NCBI GenBank assembly: GCA_017979445.1
Contig: CM030708.1
Location: forward strand, 29,049,613 to 29,113,612
Source of the DNA: Akebia trifoliata
Lineage: Eukaryota > Streptophyta > Magnoliopsida > Ranunculales > Lardizabalaceae
Direction of reading: 5' to 3'
Length of the DNA: 64,000 bases
Under the pieces are notes generated by a model. That model was not told where the DNA came from and ran no database searches. It worked only from the letters and a program-made list of their open reading frames with translations. The position numbers were made by a program, and so were the translations under genes. Below are positions 1-11,247 of the stretch, piece by piece (position 1 is the first letter of the stretch; each line of letters begins with the position of its first letter).

Positions 1-128
1 TAGATAAGTGAGGGTGTGCCATCGTAGATGGCCCTTTGGAATTAATGCTCATACTAGGTATCAAACTCACGACCTACAGGGCATTAACTGCTCATCGGTT
101 CGAAATTGCCATTCAGCCAACCCCTCAA
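1..128 (-). repeat. SINE fragment, family S1 (tRNA-derived), cut by window edge
   Basis: This stretch matches the 5' half of the SINE-like elements at 50366-50623 and 56178-56506. Read on the minus strand it starts with a tRNA-like head: a box A-like TTGGCTGAATGGCAA and a box B-like GTTTGATACC about 50 bases on. The 3' part lies off the window. Confidence 0.6.
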
Positions 129-775
129 GGGTTGTAAACCCTAACTTACATTTTAATAGTAAATTTAAAATGATAGTTACTATTGCCACATCAACTTTTA
201 TTAACACAACACCAATTGGGAGCAATTCTTTAGTAATTTACATAGGAATTGGTGTGGCAATAACAGCTATCTTAAAAAATGGAAGACAAATTCAGAAAAG
301 TTAAATCTTTTAGTCTCTATAAAAATCAGTAAGGGAAGCTTTCAGATTTGTTCTTATTCCTCATTGGATGGATGAGAAGCCACGCTTGAACTGAAAGACA
401 GGAAAGATCCAAGAAGGACCCACCATGTGTATATATCTATTTCCATGTTAAATCAGGGACAATTTATTGGAAAAGGAACTCGAGCCATAAATAAATAAAA
501 AGAGAGATTTACCGATCAGACCTATCTGTTGTAATTTTATTACAAAAATACCTTACTTTATGAATCAGACTAGAATGACTAACTTTGTAAGATTTCAAAT
601 CTTACTAAAAGTCTTTGGGCCCACATAGATAATCAAATTGGCAATCCAACACTACAACCTTCTATATTTCTTGCCAAAACTCAGAATCATTAAAAAAAAA
701 AAAAAATTCAAGATAAAAATCCTTTTTGTACTTGATCAAAGGTGTGTTAAGTAACAAATCATTTTCCGAGTAGAT

Positions 776-899
776 CTCTCATAAAATAATCACAGAACCG
801 TAAATCATTTGCCTAGGGATACACAAGAAAAAAGAAATATGATTTTACATATCCCAAGGTAAATGAGTTAAGGTTATGTGATGGGGAGAGGGGTGTCAG
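776..899. repeat. Foldback MITE-like element (family F1)
   Basis: The two halves form an imperfect inverted repeat: arms with GGGATA and its partner TATCCC surround a loop containing CACAAGAAAAA. Related hairpins with the same loop core lie at 37682-37817, 46959-47058 and 52848-52947. Confidence 0.55.
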
Positions 900-1656
900 A
901 AAATCATTATTATAAAAAAACAAAATATCTTTGGGAATATTTTCTTTCCAAAATCAGTCACTTTGAAGAAAAAAAATTTAACCTTGAATTGACCTGGAAA
1001 TCTTTACAACAATATAAGAATTTTGAGGAAGTAAAAGACAAGAGAATTTTATGGATAGAAAAATCAGGTTTTATTCAACCTTAGTGGCCGAAGAATCTGA
1101 GGATAGATTTTTTTTTTAGACTAATATTTGAAGATGAGAGAGTCTTCACGCCATCGTACATTGGAGGTCAATGGGCTTTTATAAATACTCAACTACCATA
1201 AAAGCCTCTTTATCAAAAGCTTGATAAAGATGACTTAAAAAAGCTAATTGTCAATCTTCTGACCCACTAACCTTAAAAATGTTTGGGAACTTCTTGTTGA
1301 ACATAGACAATAACACTCCAAATGATTGATGACTACTAGCCCTTGGATGTGGGCATCCCTTACCAATGACTTTAATCACCAGATTTGAATTTTCTTTTTA
1401 AATTGTTTTAAAAAAAATCAAATCAATGTTTAGAAATCATTAATCAATCTAATTTTCTTGGAGTTTAGGTTCAATAAGTTGGTCGAAAAAGTTATTACAT
1501 TTGGTGCATTTTGACTTGTTAAAAAGGACCTCTCTACGATTCCTCATCTTCATCGATGTAAACAATTTGCTAGTGTTCCAGGGTATGTTGTATGTTAGAA
1601 TCGTTGACAGGTTCATCTTGATTTCATCCAACAATTTTTTTTTTTTTTCACAAAAA

Positions 1657-1664
<8 letters not shown>

Positions 1665-1718
<54 letters not shown>
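1665..1718. repeat. (TA)n microsatellite
   Basis: Uninterrupted alternating TA of about 54 bases, preceded by a poly-A run. Confidence 0.95.
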
Positions 1719-1720
<2 letters not shown>

Positions 1721-2006
1721 AGAGAGGAGAGAAATCAAATTTTGTAATATTTAGAGGGCAGAAGTGTGCTCTAACTCAAGGAAGAGGCAGAAGGATCAAA
1801 ATCACTAAGATATGACGCAAACACACTTAATATAATGAAACTGATGGTGTGGACCTGAGAAAACACTAGTGCGCACAAGCAACATTCATCTGGGTGAAGG
1901 TCAGGCACTTCAGAACATGAATTTGTTAAAGCCAAACATTGCAATTGTGTCTGATAAGAGGGAAGAAATCTAATCCCTAAGACCAATAACAAATTCCACA
2001 AAATGC

Positions 2007-2233
2007 GTACCCCAAGGGGTTGGCCTAGCGGCAAGCCGAGCCTTTATAAGCTCCTCAGGAAGGGTAGTTCAAGTACTCAAAACCCCACGAAAATATTAAT
2101 TCCTTGGGGGCACTTTCCAAGGTCCGATTGACTCAACCAGTTGCACGTAGGACTTTTCGAGGGGGTTGTGCATGTGACTGTGGGATTAGTCTCACATGAA
2201 GGGTGGGGATACCCATGATAAGTCCAAAAAAAA
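2007..2233 (+). mobile_element. SINE, family S2 (tRNA-derived), intact with target duplication
   Basis: The element has a tRNA-like head with box A-like TTGGCCTAGCGG near 2019 and box B-like GTTCAAGTACT near 2068, followed by an unrelated body and a terminal poly-A (about 2223-2233). It is flanked by a 16-bp direct repeat (1991-2006 and 2234-2249) with one mismatch. Short length, pol III boxes, A-tail and long target duplication are diagnostic of a SINE. A second, head-truncated copy lies at 31971-32177. Confidence 0.85.
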
Positions 2234-2249
2234 AAATTCCAAAAAATGC

Positions 2250-2313
2250 ACAAAATCTTGAAACATCGTTATTTATTTATTTATATGTTTATCTTTTATT
2301 TATTTTATTTTTA

Positions 2314-2344
<31 letters not shown>

Positions 2345-3100
2345 ATTATATATATATATATTTGATTGGGGGGGATACAAATATTTCTTTAACAGAAAAA
2401 CAAAAAGAACCAACAAATAGAAACCCACAAGGTCGAGGAGCCTACCTAAGCTGCCAGAACCCAATCGAAAGAAAATAAACAAGAGAAATGTTTAGATGGG
2501 AATAAATTGAAAAAAAAAAAAAAAAAAAAAACAGTACAAGAGAAAGGTTCTGTTGTCACGGGCGCCACACACTTTTAAGTGGAATTTAAAAGGGTAATTT
2601 TTTGGTATACATATGTCAATTCATTCATGTGAAACAATTAAGCCAACTTGTGAGGGCCAACAACTTGGCATTGTGTTAGTTGCAAACGTCCACAACAGAG
2701 ATAACTTTATTTTCGATGATAAATACCAACTCTTGGATGATCATTCAATCCGCACTTCCCTTTTGATTAATAGAAACAATCCCAAAACATTCAATGTTTT
2801 GCAACCAATGTTTCGTTCCAGTCTTGACCAAGACATTTCAACCACTAATGTAACTAAATGGAGCCCTTTGTAAGTTCACGGAGTATCGAAAGAAATATAA
2901 AGAAGCTACGACATGAATTGAGATAGTTTCTACTACATGAACTTTGCAATTGTGACATTTACAGCATTGATAACAGAAAATTGCACAAAAAAGAATAAGT
3001 TCTCCATATATCCATTATTGAATCTCTATAAAATGTTCGACAAAATTGGCAAATCAAAAATCTAAAGAACACAACTTGTACAATAAAATAACAACTTTTA
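2250..3100. other. Intergenic, simple repeats
   Basis: Contains a (TTTTTA)n and (TA)n tract at about 2304-2360 and a long poly-A at 2511-2530. A short open frame (2613-2873, plus) has no recognisable similarity and was not called. Confidence 0.5.
2304..2360. repeat. (TTTTTA)n / (TA)n simple repeat
   Basis: Seven or so ATTTTT-type units are followed by a short TA run. Confidence 0.9.
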
Positions 3101-3158
3101 TAACTAACTGACCTTATGGAAGTAATTTCTTCAAGATGCCCTGCATAAGGAAAAAAAA

Positions 3159-3384
3159 TGTAGCTAGTCCAAAGGCGGCCGACGTGTCAAATGGCATATT
3201 GTGACACCTGAAATACCATGCTAGCACAACCTGAACTTGCATCTGTACAGACCAAAACTTTGCACATGTAGCAAGTCCAAAGGCCGCTGATGTGTCATGG
3301 GACACGTCAAATGGCATATTGTGACACTCGAAATGTCATGCTAGCAACCTAAACTTGCATCTGTACAGACCTAATCTTTGCACA
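3159..3384. repeat. Two-copy tandem duplication at the 3' end of the ELC-like gene
   Basis: Unit 1 is 3159-3266 (108 bp) and unit 2 is 3267-3384 (118 bp). Both begin TGTAGC and carry AATGGCATATTGTGACAC and CTTGCATCTGTACAGACC. Unit 2 contains the stop codon of the gene (3349-3351). In unit 1 the matching triplet is still CAG, so that frame stays open there. Confidence 0.85.
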
Positions 3385-4404
3385 TGTAGCACGATAAAAG
3401 AATTGCTCTCGCGATATCGACCTAATGTTCTTCAAATACTGATCCAAAGGTATCGATTCTTCCTGGACCGCCTTATCCAAAGAATAAATCAAATCCTCTA
3501 AAGCCAAATCAGATGAGGTACACTCAAGAATCTGATTCGAAAGAGCGTCGTATGGCTGAAAAACCTCATCAACCGCCACGAAACTTCCTTTAATCTTCCC
3601 CTTATTTTCACTCAACCAAGCTTCCAAAACATCCAAATTCATCAAAACCATCTGCAATTTCTGCTCTAACCCTTCTCTCTCCTCTTGAAGATCTCTCAAC
3701 CCTTTCGATATCTCCTCCTCTCTCTGCCTCAAAACGCACTGATCATTAAAAAATTCTTCCATTTCTGTCTCTCTAATTTTCCTCAAAACTCCAATATCAC
3801 TGTGTAAGCAATCCAAGAGCTTATTCATCGCTTTTTTTCGATAACCATCCGTTGGAATCTGCGAAACCCTAGATGAAATTGCAAGGCTAGGGTTAGGGTT
3901 AGGGTTTTGACGAGTATAGAGAGGAGGGTCTTGGGTAAAAAGATGGCTAAGATTACGAGCGAGATCGACAAGATTCGAACTTGGGTAGATCCAATCATGA
4001 AGATAAGGGACGGAGACGACACCAGAAGGGTTGACGTGAGGGTGGGGCCGTTTGATGATCATGTCGCGAGATGGTGCCACGTGGACACAAGGAGGTTGAC
4101 GTGGATAGTTTTCAATGATCCAGATTACGATGGGGATGTTATAGGTGACATGGTTGAAGATGATTGGAATGGTTCCGTAGACTTGGAGGAGATCTAGGGT
4201 TCTTCCATCGTTGTGGGTGAAGTTGGAGGTGTTGAGTTGCAGAGTTGAGTAGGCAGAGATGAGGGAGATGAGATGATGTCGGATGAACAATTTTACGTCT
4301 TCGGAGTAGGGTAGCGAAGAGGAGCCACGTTGGGAGAGGACGTTTGTTAGTAATTGTTGGGTGTATTGCGCACCCTGCGCAGGTTGTAGCTTGGTGGGGA
4401 CCAT
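3349..4404 (-). CDS. ELC: ELC/VPS23-like ESCRT-I subunit (TSG101 family), intronless
   Basis: ESCRT-I subunit that binds ubiquitinated membrane cargo and sorts it into multivesicular endosomes. I chose the ATG at 4404 (351 aa, starting MVPTKLQPAQ) rather than the in-frame ATG at 4449, because plant ELC proteins begin MVP. Residues about 37-160 are a UEV domain (HNDGR, TYNIPIVIW, YPRQPPCV, HPHVNPSG, YPSSNLVDL), with no catalytic Cys, as expected for this inactive E2 variant. A short Pro/Asn linker (160-185) is followed by a predicted coiled coil (about 205-265) and a C-terminal steadiness box (about 285-345, ILECTSSDLALED, REQFF). The protein ends MQV-stop, about a dozen residues short of relatives; a CAG-to-TAG change explains this. 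The linker is shorter than in Arabidopsis ELC. Single-exon structure is normal for this family. Probably functional. Confidence 0.9.
   Translation of the reverse strand: MVPTKLQPAQGAQYTQQLLTNVLSQRGSSSLPYSEDVKLFIRHHLISLISAYSTLQLNTSNFTHNDGRTLDLLQVYGTIPIIFNHVTYNIPIVIWIIENYPRQPPCVHVAPSRDMIIKRPHPHVNPSGVVSVPYLHDWIYPSSNLVDLARNLSHLFTQDPPLYTRQNPNPNPSLAISSRVSQIPTDGYRKKAMNKLLDCLHSDIGVLRKIRETEMEEFFNDQCVLRQREEEISKGLRDLQEEREGLEQKLQMVLMNLDVLEAWLSENKGKIKGSFVAVDEVFQPYDALSNQILECTSSDLALEDLIYSLDKAVQEESIPLDQYLKNIRSISREQFFYRATCAKIRSVQMQV
3889..3908 (+). repeat. Telomere-like (GGGTTA)n run inside the ELC-like CDS
   Basis: Three GGGTTA-type units lie on the plus strand. On the coding strand they encode an Asn-Pro run in the linker between the UEV domain and the coiled coil. 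Confidence 0.7.
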
Positions 4405-4449
4405 GGATACAAATACGATATTAATGAGAAGGAAATAGAATAGAGACAC

Positions 4450-6082
4450 TGGAGTTATATAGTGCTCGAGTTTAATATCAAGCTTTGCTTTCCTTCGAAG
4501 ATTTCGATTAGCGCGTGTTGTACAGTTGCAGCGTTAGCGAAGACTTCGGAAATTTCTTCACATCAGCATAACACGGAAATTTCTTAGAATAATGATAAAA
4601 TGACACCAATATCTATACTCGATTGACGTGGCAAGTGCACAAGAAAAAAATCTATGATTTTGTAACTCACCACGTCAACTGATAATAATTTTGAGTCAGA
4701 AAATTACTACTCCATTTCCTAACAACAAATGCTTACTGAAGTGATAAATAAGATGTTTCGAACGATATTTTGAAAATATTGGTCGAGTCAATAAATTTAG
4801 GTCGGATCAATCAGAATTTTGTAGATTTTAATGAAAATAATTATTTTTTAAAATTTAATTATTTACTATATAAATAAAATATAATTTTATGACTAAACAT
4901 CTTCTAATCTCCCTTATTTTATTAAAAAATTATAATTTTTTTTGTTTCAATGTATAAATAAATCATTTTAAACCAAGTTAGAAGGTTTATCATGTCCAGG
5001 ATGAATTGACTTGTCTGGGACAACTTGGTCTCATCTATGGATGAGACGAGACGTCGAACTGAGTTTTGAAATCATGATTTCACCAGATTTGCACATGGTG
5101 TAAGTGTTTTTATTTTTTATTTTTTATAATTTAATGGATCTTCTACACATTTTTTTTTTTTTTTGACCTTATCTAATTGTTGTTGGAGGGTTTGGATTCT
5201 AATATTGAGATCCAATGAAAACTCAATCCAATTAGAGTTTGTTTGATGTTTTATCAGACCAAAATGCTGAACTCGACAATATAATATGTCGAACTCAACT
5301 CCAAAATGTGTAATCTCGACAATAAAAATGATGAACTTGACGATACAAAGCAATGAACTCGACAATATAAAAGTTATTTAGATTTTTTTCGACCTTGACA
5401 CAAGATGATCTTCTCGAATTACCCAAAATGTATATGTTATTGTTACGAAAAGGAACACTTGAATTAAACATTACAACGAAATCTTCAAAAAAAATTAGAA
5501 TCCTAATTTTGTTTGTCATTTTTTTCTTGTTACAAATAGTCTGAAAAAAAATATCTATAAATTCAAAATTAGGGGTACATCATACTTCATTCATTATTAA
5601 TTATAAAAATATCATGGGAAATGATTGCAATAGACGTTGAAAACTTTAAGCATTTGAAGAAGATGAGAAAATGGTAGTTTGGATACTCTAAAAACAATTA
5701 TAAAGAGAGATGATGTTGAGGACCCATTTAGATTTACAAAGTCTATTAAATGGACCGTTGACATTCCATTCAAAAGTTAAGGGATTATTTAGAAAGAAAA
5801 CCCCCATAGGTCTATTAAGTAATTTTTTTTTTTTCCTTATCTTTTTTCTCTTTGACTTGCACCATGAGAATTATCTAACCTCAGACAACTACCAAACATA
5901 AGGTTGAGATAAGTGTCTATTTTATTATGCATGAGAAATAGATAGAAAAATGGATTTCCTTGAAAATGTGTTTATTTTCCCTAGATTTAATTTTATGCCC
6001 AAGGTGATTTCCATCATAAGAAGACACTAGATTCCCATCCCACACTATTGAAAAATAATTTTCCCACCTTGTGATGCAGATA
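4450..6082. other. Intergenic: ELC-like promoter side and dispersed repeats
   Basis: The ELC-like gene is transcribed leftward, so its promoter should lie in about 4405-4700. A small hairpin (4623-4678) sits there. From about 4730 to 5070 the DNA resembles a dispersed element with GACGAGACGTC-type ends, also seen near 41700-41890 and 45290-45915. No gene is visible. Confidence 0.5.
4623..4678. repeat. Short foldback upstream of the ELC-like gene
   Basis: TTGACGTGG at 4623-4631 pairs with CCACGTCAA at 4670-4678 around a loop with CACAAGAAAAAAATCTATG. The loop resembles the foldbacks at 33637-33830 and 46959-47058. Confidence 0.5.
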
Positions 6083-6531
6083 TGGTGAAACAACGAATCA
6101 ATAAAGAGAAAGCGAACAAATAAATCATACAAAACACACAAAGATTTACGTGATTCAACAATGATGTCTACGTCCATGGATCAAAACCAATCTTCTTCAC
6201 TAAGAAATCAAAGGAGAACAATACAAGAAAAACACTCACAGTTTTATCTCAAACCCAAGCTCTGAAATCCTTGTACACAACCCTCTCCCTTGCACTCTCA
6301 AACATTAGAACTAGAAAACCCCTGTGTTTTACAACCCTAAAGATCTTTATTTATAAAATTAGGAGTTATTAAAACATGTATATCTCCCCATTAATAGAAA
6401 TTCCCAAAATAGAAAAAAACCCAAAAGAAAATAATACATAATTTCCTTTTTAGTAACCTTGAAAAAGGACCCCCCTCCCAAAAAAATAAAAAAAAAATTA
6501 AAAATTAAAAATAGAATACAATACATTTTCA
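6083..6531 (-). repeat. Copia LTR (downstream copy)
   Basis: Shares long stretches with 8209-8550, such as ACAAATAAATCATA, GAGAACAATACAAGAAAAAC and ATGTATATCTCCCCAT. It ends TTTTCA at 6531, next to a purine-rich tract on the minus strand (GTGGAGATTATAG). Confidence 0.65.
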
Positions 6532-8193
6532 CTATAATCTCCACATTGACTTGAATTCCATTACTTTGGGGGAAAATCACAAGTGTTTCACACAACAAAC
6601 TTTACATTACCTATGTTCAGAATAGAACTCTACCTCAACCTGACTCAATTACCTGTCTGTTAACCTCGCAAACAATCATTGGCCTTTAAAATCACCAATT
6701 AAACACTCATCAAATTATCTTGGTCCACCTCAACTTGATCACACGACCAATGCATATGTGTAGATGCCCCGAGTCAACTACCTAATCAACTTCTAAGAGT
6801 GGCATCGACTCGTCCTCTTGAACTGTAGAAACCACTTTACGATCATTTGAAACTTGAAAACACAAATTTGTCTCTGCGCCATCTGTGACAGTGAGTCTTC
6901 CTAGACCCGTTTCCAACCTTTCGTCGAGGCCTTAAAAATATCATGTATCATTATGTTTCCTACTAGATGATACAATTCACAACATTTTTCTCTCCTTATT
7001 AAGACATTGACATGTGATTTTCATAACTCCACCTCTAATTGAATACTTACAACTCATGGAGTTCAACTTACCAAGTGATATTAGATTCTTCCGCATTTTA
7101 GGACAAGAGTCACATCACCCAAAGGATGTACCATTATATCAAATATGTTGATTTTTACCGTACCAACTCTCGTGACATCACAAACTAATCCACACCCAAG
7201 AAAATCACACATGTCTTCCTTTTCTTTTTGGAAAGTGTCAAAATATTCCTTTTTGAAGCATATATGGATGGTACAACCTAAATCTAATATCTACTCATCA
7301 TTAGAAAAATTGTGCATACCTTTATGGATTGTGAGAACATCTCTGTAGTCATTATCAATTTCTACTACAACAATTGCACTACGGTAATTATCCCTACTTT
7401 CTTTTTGTTTATTTTTCGCACGAGCCAGACAATCTCATTTTTATATATCTATATTCCTTACAGTATCAGTAATGTATGTTGCCCTTCCCTTTCATTTTGG
7501 ATTTATTCCTACTATTTTCATATTCTCTATTCGAAGTTCTTCGTTGTTGATTCCGTTCATGAACAATCAACTTTTGAGCATTATGTTCAAAATGGGGCCT
7601 TCTTCAAATATCGTTTGATAGGAGTGTTGCATGCTTTGACATCTTCCAGTTTCACTGTATTTTCCCTATATAAAAGCATAATCACCAATTTTTCGCAAGG
7701 ATCTAAAAGTGAGATGAGAAGCATAAAGAGCTTTGTCTTTATTTTCCAACTTAACATCAACTTTGTGGAGTTGATCCAAGATCTAATTGAACACATTCAT
7801 GTGCTCCAAAGAGATTCACATCTTCTATCATCTTCAATGCATACAATTGCCTTTTTAGAAATAACTTTTGGGTCAAGCAGTCACCCATATAAAGATTTTC
7901 CAACTTCTTCGATAATTCTAGTATCAATTATTTCTCCATAACGTTAAACAAAACGTTATCTACAAAACAAATTCAAATAATATTAATTGTTATTACCTTG
8001 ATTTTTTCTCAATCTGCATCTGTCATATTCTCTGGTTTATCAGACTTTCCTTTCAATGCCCTAACCAAGCCTTGTTGAACTAGGATGTCCTTCATCCTTC
8101 TTTGCCATATATTGAAACTGCCATTCTTAATGGAATCTCCTGACCTCTAACTCTGTGTTTGAACTCTTTACTGCAATTTGTGCGAACTTGTTG

Positions 8194-8205
8194 GCTCTGA
8201 TACCA
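8194..8205 (-). other. Retrotransposon primer binding site (tRNA-iMet type)
   Basis: Minus strand reads TGGTATCAGAGC, directly internal to the LTR edge at 8209. Confidence 0.85.
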
Positions 8206-8208
8206 AAT

Positions 8209-8550
8209 TGTAAAAAATAATAAAACAATAAATAGAACAAATAAATCATATGAATACACAAGGATTTACGTCGTTCAACAATGATTCCTACATCCATGGA
8301 AAAGAACCAATCTTCATTACTAAGAAATCAAATGAGAACAATACAAGAAAAACACCCAAGGTTTTATACCAAACCCAAACCTTAGAAAAAGAAAACCCTT
8401 GTGTTTTATAGTCCTAGAGATCTCTATTTATAAAATTGAGAATTGCTAAAATATGTATATCTCCCCATAAATAGAAAAAAAAAACCCTAATTCTCTTTTT
8501 AGTAGCCCTCGAAGGGAAACCCCCCAAAAATATACTACAAGATATTTTCA
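8209..8550 (-). repeat. Copia LTR (upstream copy)
   Basis: Runs TG to CA on the plus strand (TGTAAAAAATAA at 8209, ending TTTTCA at 8550). It is shorter than the partner LTR, mainly through a gap of about 45 bases. Confidence 0.65.
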
Positions 8551-10234
8551 CAAGAGATACTCTCTCCTAAAAATAAAATCCATTATTCTAAAACTTAAAA
8601 AATCGACTTGACTCAAACATCCATCGAGTTGAGCCAAGTAAAAAAATTCACATATAGACTCTAATGAATTAAAAAATGTGTATTATTTTTGCAAATATTT
8701 TAAAATTTTATTTATAATTTTTAAAAATAAATAAAATATTTATTTATTTATTTTTTTTGTTTTATCTACAAAGAACATTATACACAATTGAATAATTCAG
8801 TCGAATTCTTAACTTTTTGCTTTTCTTGCTAGGCAAGCAAGTTGGTTAGTTGTCAACGTGAAAGTCGGTTCAATAAGTTTGAAGTTAGCTTTTTTGGGAT
8901 CAACTCTCCACACACCTTTTTACCAACTTAGCCAAGTAGGCACCTTCTTTAGTTCTTAACTTGATTAGTCGCATTCTCAATTTAATATAACCAAGTAGAC
9001 TTTTTGACTAGATGAGTTGGCTCAACATGTTGGTTTCAACGCATGTTGGAACCGATTTACCTCAAAATTCAATGTAGACAAGTTGACTTGTTCGAGTTTG
9101 AAATTCACTTAATGACTTTTAAAATTGTAATAAAACCAATTCTTATTTTGATATTTTTGGGTGTGCAATGAAATGATGAATTCGTTTTTGCATTGTATTC
9201 ATTTTGGAAAGAAACTAGTATTCCCTTGAAAACTAATTCCTTGCAATTAATACTATAAATTAGTAATAATAAATTGTAGAAGGATATGTAGAATACTCCC
9301 TTATGCTTTTTGGGGGTCATTGTAGCTTTGATCAATCAGATTGGAATAATCACGAGGTTTCAAGTGACCTGGACCACTTTCTCATTTAGAGTAATTTAGA
9401 ATTTCTCTTCCATATTTTGACCAATATATGAGATTCCCTATGTTTTAAAACTAATGATCTGTGTGTGTTGACCCCAATCTTCTATAATAGATTAATGAAA
9501 AACGACTTACAAGACTCCCTCATCTTCAACCTGTATCAAACATATATGTAATTTTTATTCCCAGGAACATTCATCTTTAGCTTCCTTAGTAAATTTTTGT
9601 TTTCTTCACCTCAACTTTAAAAATTCTATTAAAGGGTTTACTAAAAGTTAAAGTGGATTGAAGATGAGATTAAATGGATTAAAATAATTTACCCATAAAA
9701 GTTATCTATGTAATAAAATACAATGATCAACCCTCCAATCAATTATAGTTTTGTGGGAATAAACGTCTCTTCTTATTATAGTGGAGTGAGGTCCACACTA
9801 CCAATTTTTTCTCCTCTTTTATTCAATTTTATTGTCTTTCCTCTTCTCCTCTCTCCTAACATCCCTTAATTTCACTATTCTTACTCTTTTACCACTTTAA
9901 CCCTAAAGAGGATGTCGTGTGGGTTAACTCTAATAAAGTTTGAAGATGACTGATTTTGGGAAAAAAATTTAGGGTTTTTGACTAGAGGTTGAAGATGAGG
10001 ATATTTTAGTCAGTTAAATTTATCTAGAACTGAAGACCAAGGTCAAGGGAGGTGTGTTATCAATTTGAAAACCTAGGGTTACCTCAAATATTCACCAAAA
10101 TGTGGGGGGGTATATCAAAATCTCTAAATAGACTTTTTAAGCCCATTCTTTAATCTTTATCCAAACATCCCTCTACCTTCTGCACTTCAGTTCTACGTTT
10201 TCTACCTCCATTTTAAATTTACTTTCTCCAATAA
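8551..10234. other. Intergenic upstream of the WDR26-like gene
   Basis: AT-rich with no coding signal. Near 9940-10080 a stretch with TTTTTGACTAGAGGTTGAAG and ATCAATTTGAAAAC resembles DNA at about 41460-41560 in the mTERF array, so a dispersed repeat lies just upstream of this gene. Confidence 0.5.
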
Positions 10235-10590
10235 AAATCTCTCTCTCTCTCAATCTGCTATTAGGGTTTTGTTGGGTTTCTGCGTTCTTCTTCTGCAACA
10301 TTCCTTTATTATCTTCTAGGTTTTCGATTCCTTTGTGTTATTGAGATCTTCTCTAGACTTTTTTACTTCCTTCTCCGCTTCACACCTATCATCTCCTTTG
10401 AAGATTTGTGATTCCGCCCTACTCGTTCTCCTAAAATTTTGGTTCAAAATTTCGAAGTTGGGGTTCTTCTTCTGTTTGATTCTTCTTTTGAAAGCCTATT
10501 AACACCTATAGATCTCAGAATCAATGGTAGAAACAATAGACAGAGCTGAACACAACGAGGAGAAGCAATAAAACCCTAACAAATTCCCCG
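10235..10590 (+). promoter_or_regulatory. Probable 5' leader of the WDR26-like gene, with uORF
   Basis: A CT-rich stretch (CTCTCTCTCTCTC near 10240) followed by TAGGGTTTTG and pyrimidine-rich sequence is typical of a plant transcription start and leader. An upstream ATG at 10524 opens a 15-codon frame ending at 10571, 19 bases before the main ATG. The transcription start itself is inferred. Confidence 0.5.
10524..10571 (+). promoter_or_regulatory. Upstream ORF in the WDR26-like leader
   Basis: ATG GTA GAA... encodes MVETIDRAEHNEEKQ and ends TAA at 10571. It is out of frame with the main ORF. Such uORFs often lower translation of the main frame; that effect is inferred. Confidence 0.4.
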
Positions 10591-11247
10591 ATGCTTACAG
10601 ATAAAAATTCTCAAGAAATTCTCGGCCCCAGAGGTTTGATAAAGCGTGATGAATTCGTAAGAATTATAATTCAGTGCCTTTATTCTTTAGGTTACAACAA
10701 ATCTGCTGCACTTTTGGAATCTGAATCTAATATTTCTTTCAAATCTTCTGAATTCGAATTAATCGAGTCCCAAATCCTAAGCGGGAATTGGGATAAATGT
10801 ATCGATACCCTTAATGCAATAGAATATTTGGATGAGGAACCTCGTGGTTCGGCTTTGTTCGTCGTGTTTAAACAGTGTATTTTGGAGTTTTTGAATCGTG
10901 GGGATGATTCTTCGGCTTTGGCAATCCTACGAAAACAAATTTCTTCATTTGGTGTAGATAGAGAGAAAGTTCACAAGTTGACATCTTGTATTGTTTCTTC
11001 TGAGGAGATTGGATTGGGTAAATTAGATGATGGTTTAATTGATGATTTAAGACATAGATTGTTGATCGAGTTAGAAAGGTTGCTTCCTCCACCAATTACG
11101 GTGCCTGAGAGAAGGTTAGAACATCTAGTTGAGATGGCTGTTACTTATCAGAGGGATTCTTGTATTTATCACAACTTGCAGGATACAATTTCACTCTATG
11201 AAGACCATCATTGTGGTCGCGATCAGATTCCTACTGAGACTGTGCAG
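10591..11247 (+). CDS. WDR26: WDR26-like exon 1 (LisH, CTLH)
   Basis: 219 codons, ending ...IPTETVQ before the donor CAG|GTAAGA. It carries the LisH and CTLH modules and the conserved [10 protein letters not shown] and QRDSCIYHN stretches that lead into the first WD repeat. The open frame reads on into the intron to 11475, but that tail is Lys/Arg-rich and unlike the family. Confidence 0.9.

Larger units (their letters stand above)
129..1990. other. Intergenic, AT-rich, no gene seen
   Basis: No open frame here resembles a known protein. The region holds a foldback element (776-899), poly-A/T runs and a TA microsatellite (1665-1718). Confidence 0.6.
6083..8550 (-). mobile_element. Decayed Copia-type LTR retrotransposon (gag/protease remnant)
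   Basis: Two related terminal regions (about 6083-6531 and 8209-8550) flank the interior. Next to the right-hand one, on the minus strand, is TGGTATCAGAGC, the usual plant primer binding site for initiator tRNA-Met. Broken minus-strand frames encode Copia gag (IWQRRMKDILVQQGL near 8040-8120, YRENTVKLEDVKA near 7630-7670) and a protease/pre-integrase remnant (ILDLGCTIHI near 7260-7290, normally DSG). No reverse transcriptase is seen and the interior is only about 1.7 kb, so this is an internally deleted, inactive copy. The outer edge of the left LTR is uncertain by tens of bases. Confidence 0.75.

Noticed and set aside
327..360. Possible end of a Mutator-like MITE (GTAAGGGAAGCTTTCAG)
   Set aside because: Only about 17 bases match and no partner end was found.
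1501..1815. 104-codon plus-strand frame
   Set aside because: Half of it is the translated TA microsatellite (repeated Tyr-Ile).
2613..2873. 86-codon plus-strand frame
   Set aside because: No similarity I recognise, no gene context, in repeat-rich DNA.
7312..7941. 209-codon plus-strand frame
   Set aside because: It lies antisense to Copia gag/protease remnants and matches no family.
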